This document shows, piece after piece, positions 21,301 through 22,050 of a stretch of 22,050 nt of DNA; positions within the stretch are counted from its first letter, which is position 1; every line of letters starts with the position of its first letter. Location: assembly GCA_002687175.1 (NCBI GenBank), contig NYZP01000032.1, positions 1 to 22,050 of the forward strand, in the 5' to 3' direction. The DNA comes from Parcubacteria group bacterium. Lineage in GTDB: Bacteria; Patescibacteria; ABY1; Buchananbacterales; UBA6539. A model generated the notes under the pieces. It saw nothing but the letters and a program-made list of their open reading frames with translations. It ran no database searches and was not told the origin of the DNA. The position numbers were made by a program, and so were the translations under genes.

Positions 21301-22050
21301 ACCAAAAATGTTGACAGCACAGCTTCAAAGGGCATGACTTTATTTAAGTCAGTGCCAGTTGTTGCTACAAATGATCTGTTAACAAGTGGTAAAATTGCTA
21401 GTGGTGCATTAGCCAGTGGTACTGATAATGATAAAAGCTTGTATGCTTTTTCGGTCACTGCTGACTCGGCTGGTGATGTCGCATTACATCATGTGATGTT
21501 TAGGATTGCTACTACAACTGCTACGGTTACCAACTTTAAACTTACTGATGGTTCGGAAAATGTTGCTTTTGGACCAACTGGCGATGTTGGCTTACTCTGG
21601 ATGAATGAATCAAGTGCCCAAGCCCAAGCTGGTGAAGGATCCATCGTGATGGTTTTTACTGATGATCAAATAGCTCCATCAGGGGTAACGGCAGACCCAG
21701 ACGATAACATTGTGCCTTACACTATTCCAGCAGGTGAAACACGAACATTTACTTTAATTGGTGATGTTGCTTGTTTATCAGCGGGTGCAAGTTCATGTAG
21801 TGGTACCGGAAGTGGTTCTGTTAATATCCAGATGTTAGGTGATGTTGCCACTCCAGGCACTAACCCAACAGATGCTTTTACGGCAGTTGACACCTTTGAA
21901 GAACTGCTGATTAACAGTTTCTACTGGTCAGATCTAAACAGAACTTCTATTCTAGGAACTTCTTCAACCACTGCTTCGAGTGCAGCTCAATGGACTAACG
22001 GTATGACCGTTGCCTTGACTAATGGTGGTAAGATGGTTGCAACTTCTACA
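18322..22050 (+). CDS. S-layer-like surface protein, N-terminal 1243 aa (3' end outside window)
   Basis: The frame is open from ATG 18322 to the last base. A Sec signal peptide is clear: MIKKLLTY, a hydrophobic core to about residue 28, then VGAAVSG. Residues about 44-165 form the module with YYLGADGKRYVFPNEKTY, NVTYRPGTKLVKI, PKVYAV and MWMTTGDLAESIYG. I know this module from many CPR surface proteins, where it seems to be cell-proximal. After an acidic linker follow repeated beta domains of roughly 200-300 residues rich in Thr, Ser, Gly and Asp, each with segments like 'VTKVLVRVE', 'IEKGKTVDVDLQVDL' or 'ITKGTSKTLEVKG'. That is typical of stacked Ig-like folds in S-layers. Cysteines are rare and paired. 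Strong AAAGGA site and long leader suggest high expression. No enzyme motif is visible. Neighbouring sigma and DUF5667 genes may control it. Confidence 0.85.
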   Translation, partial: MIKKLLTYSVAVATVVWSVGLLATPLAVGAAVSGDLIKLQCSAGSGVNDPCRAVYYLGADGKRYVFPNEKTYSTWYSDFSGVTTVADTVMSSYSIGGNVTYRPGTKLVKITTDPKVYAVAGNGTLMWMTTGDLAESIYGADWASMVEDVPDAFFVNYTVGSDIDDAADYDETTQMDGSPNINDDKNLTDGGDGPVASTGTSLTIALASDTPASGLLLANTINNKFTKVMLTASADGDIVVDQLTVRRGGTVASDSPFSNIALIDAATSKRVGNTKTLNSDHMAVFNKDMTIAAGTTKTLYLAGNMGATSSYAGEIPSLDLYSVTLTGSAAVVGTLPIVGNFQTVNGTITVGGLTVANGNNNPDAATQKIGTTNYIVSGFKLTASSAEDFEVTQIAFDQGGTASDDDVGNLDLLIDDAIVATITTTESGVAFFDLSASPVTIEKGKTVDVDLQVDLLDGSDRTVRFDIKDESDVVAMGQLFGAEVKVACGSGCTADADPFWTAPVTTIDKGALRVGPATLSAVNIPEDADQLVLGKFEFEAKGEPIEITALPIGIIVATSSGNLDTDSTVDITNISVYDSSGKIVSGPIDPTLKNYQDGGTSNNVLLQATSTDTITVPAGVNIYTIKADIDSDFGSDDTIIVHIRPNQISAKGETTGLAVTATPASEQQSATMTVKSAALSLSTSPTPVAASVVAGTDQHLFAKINLGAESSGEDIKVTKVLVRVECNSACNPAEVSNWSIYDGSTELATTNDPDSQTSGKTTDDDDATSTFTFTTPLVITKGTSKTLEVKGTISTAATDGVVTVGMSDATAATSHVTAKGNDTNLAATVTLSASDGQAQTLVSAGELTINIDSSTPKAGLIPANSTGLTAAVYNTFALYEDINIEKMYITATQVNSGGLDQISMFHIYDGGTLLASVEPTSTDAAARTVLVDITNTPIVVPRDTSKKLTIKVDTSDVDYELGSLGAAGEGFSFIITAAGDVTAKGAQSGKTISTKNVDSTASKGMTLFKSVPVVATNDLLTSGKIASGALASGTDNDKSLYAFSVTADSAGDVALHHVMFRIATTTATVTNFKLTDGSENVAFGPTGDVGLLWMNESSAQAQAGEGSIVMVFTDDQIAPSGVTADPDDNIVPYTIPAGETRTFTLIGDVACLSAGASSCSGTGSGSVNIQMLGDVATPGTNPTDAFTAVDTFEELLINSFYWSDLNRTSILGTSSTTASSAAQWTNGMTVALTNGGKMVATST

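Noticed and set aside
1..22050. Alternative genetic code (UGA read as glycine)
   Set aside because: TGA ends several genes at sensible points (for example 12186-12188 in an ATGA overlap, and 12947-12949), and no in-frame TGA interrupts conserved domains.

Overview
The window looks like a chromosomal segment of an AT-rich, small-genome bacterium of the Candidate Phyla Radiation (Patescibacteria, probably a Parcubacteria-like lineage). This is inferred from three things: a surface protein carrying the 'YYLGADGKRYVFPN' module I associate with CPR cell-surface proteins, two small conserved-looking proteins of CPR type (10030-10368 and 10461-10793), and a DUF5667-type partner of an ECF sigma factor. 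TGA is used as a stop codon, so the UGA-glycine code of Gracilibacteria/Absconditabacteria does not apply. I see no rRNA, tRNA, CRISPR array, transposase or integrase.

Layout. (1) 1-5388, plus strand: a surface-protein operon. It holds the end of a large repeat-rich exported protein with nine Cys-containing repeats, two nearly identical tandem genes for a 66-residue MerR-type DNA-binding protein, and a 957-residue membrane-anchored surface protein. It ends at a terminator and a cluster of REP-like inverted repeats. (2) 5580-6862, minus strand: a GIY-YIG protein gene and two small membrane-protein genes, the latter two with near-consensus promoters. (3) 6877-14212, plus strand: a chain of rarA, a Nudix hydrolase, pilT, two small unknown proteins, a lipoprotein, two membrane proteins and an HtrA-like protein without its catalytic triad. 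Three junctions in this chain carry long inverted arrays of an 8-base unit (TTAGNTTN); a fourth has a simpler perfect hairpin. (4) 14212-16395: a disturbed region. A membrane-anchored plus-strand fragment ends abruptly tail-to-tail with a GC-richer minus-strand adenylosuccinate-synthetase-like gene. The latter lacks the usual C-terminal part and has no ATG/GTG/TTG start, but has an ATA at ideal spacing from a strong ribosome binding site. Upstream of it is a small helix-turn-helix gene with its own promoter and a palindromic operator candidate. (5) 16520-22050, plus strand: an ECF sigma factor preceded by a textbook ECF-type promoter, an overlapping membrane-bound DUF5667 partner, a roughly 270-base structured leader and a large S-layer-like surface protein that runs off the window.

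How the genes may work together (inference): both ends of the window encode the cell surface and its regulators. The middle chain joins housekeeping DNA maintenance (RarA) and nucleotide clean-up (Nudix) with pilus retraction (PilT) and an uncharacterised set of envelope proteins. The most original signals are the octamer inverted arrays that bring a stop codon next to the following start codon, the ATA-initiated truncated PurA-like gene with an attenuator-like leader, the HtrA pseudoprotease, and the recent duplication of the MerR-like gene.
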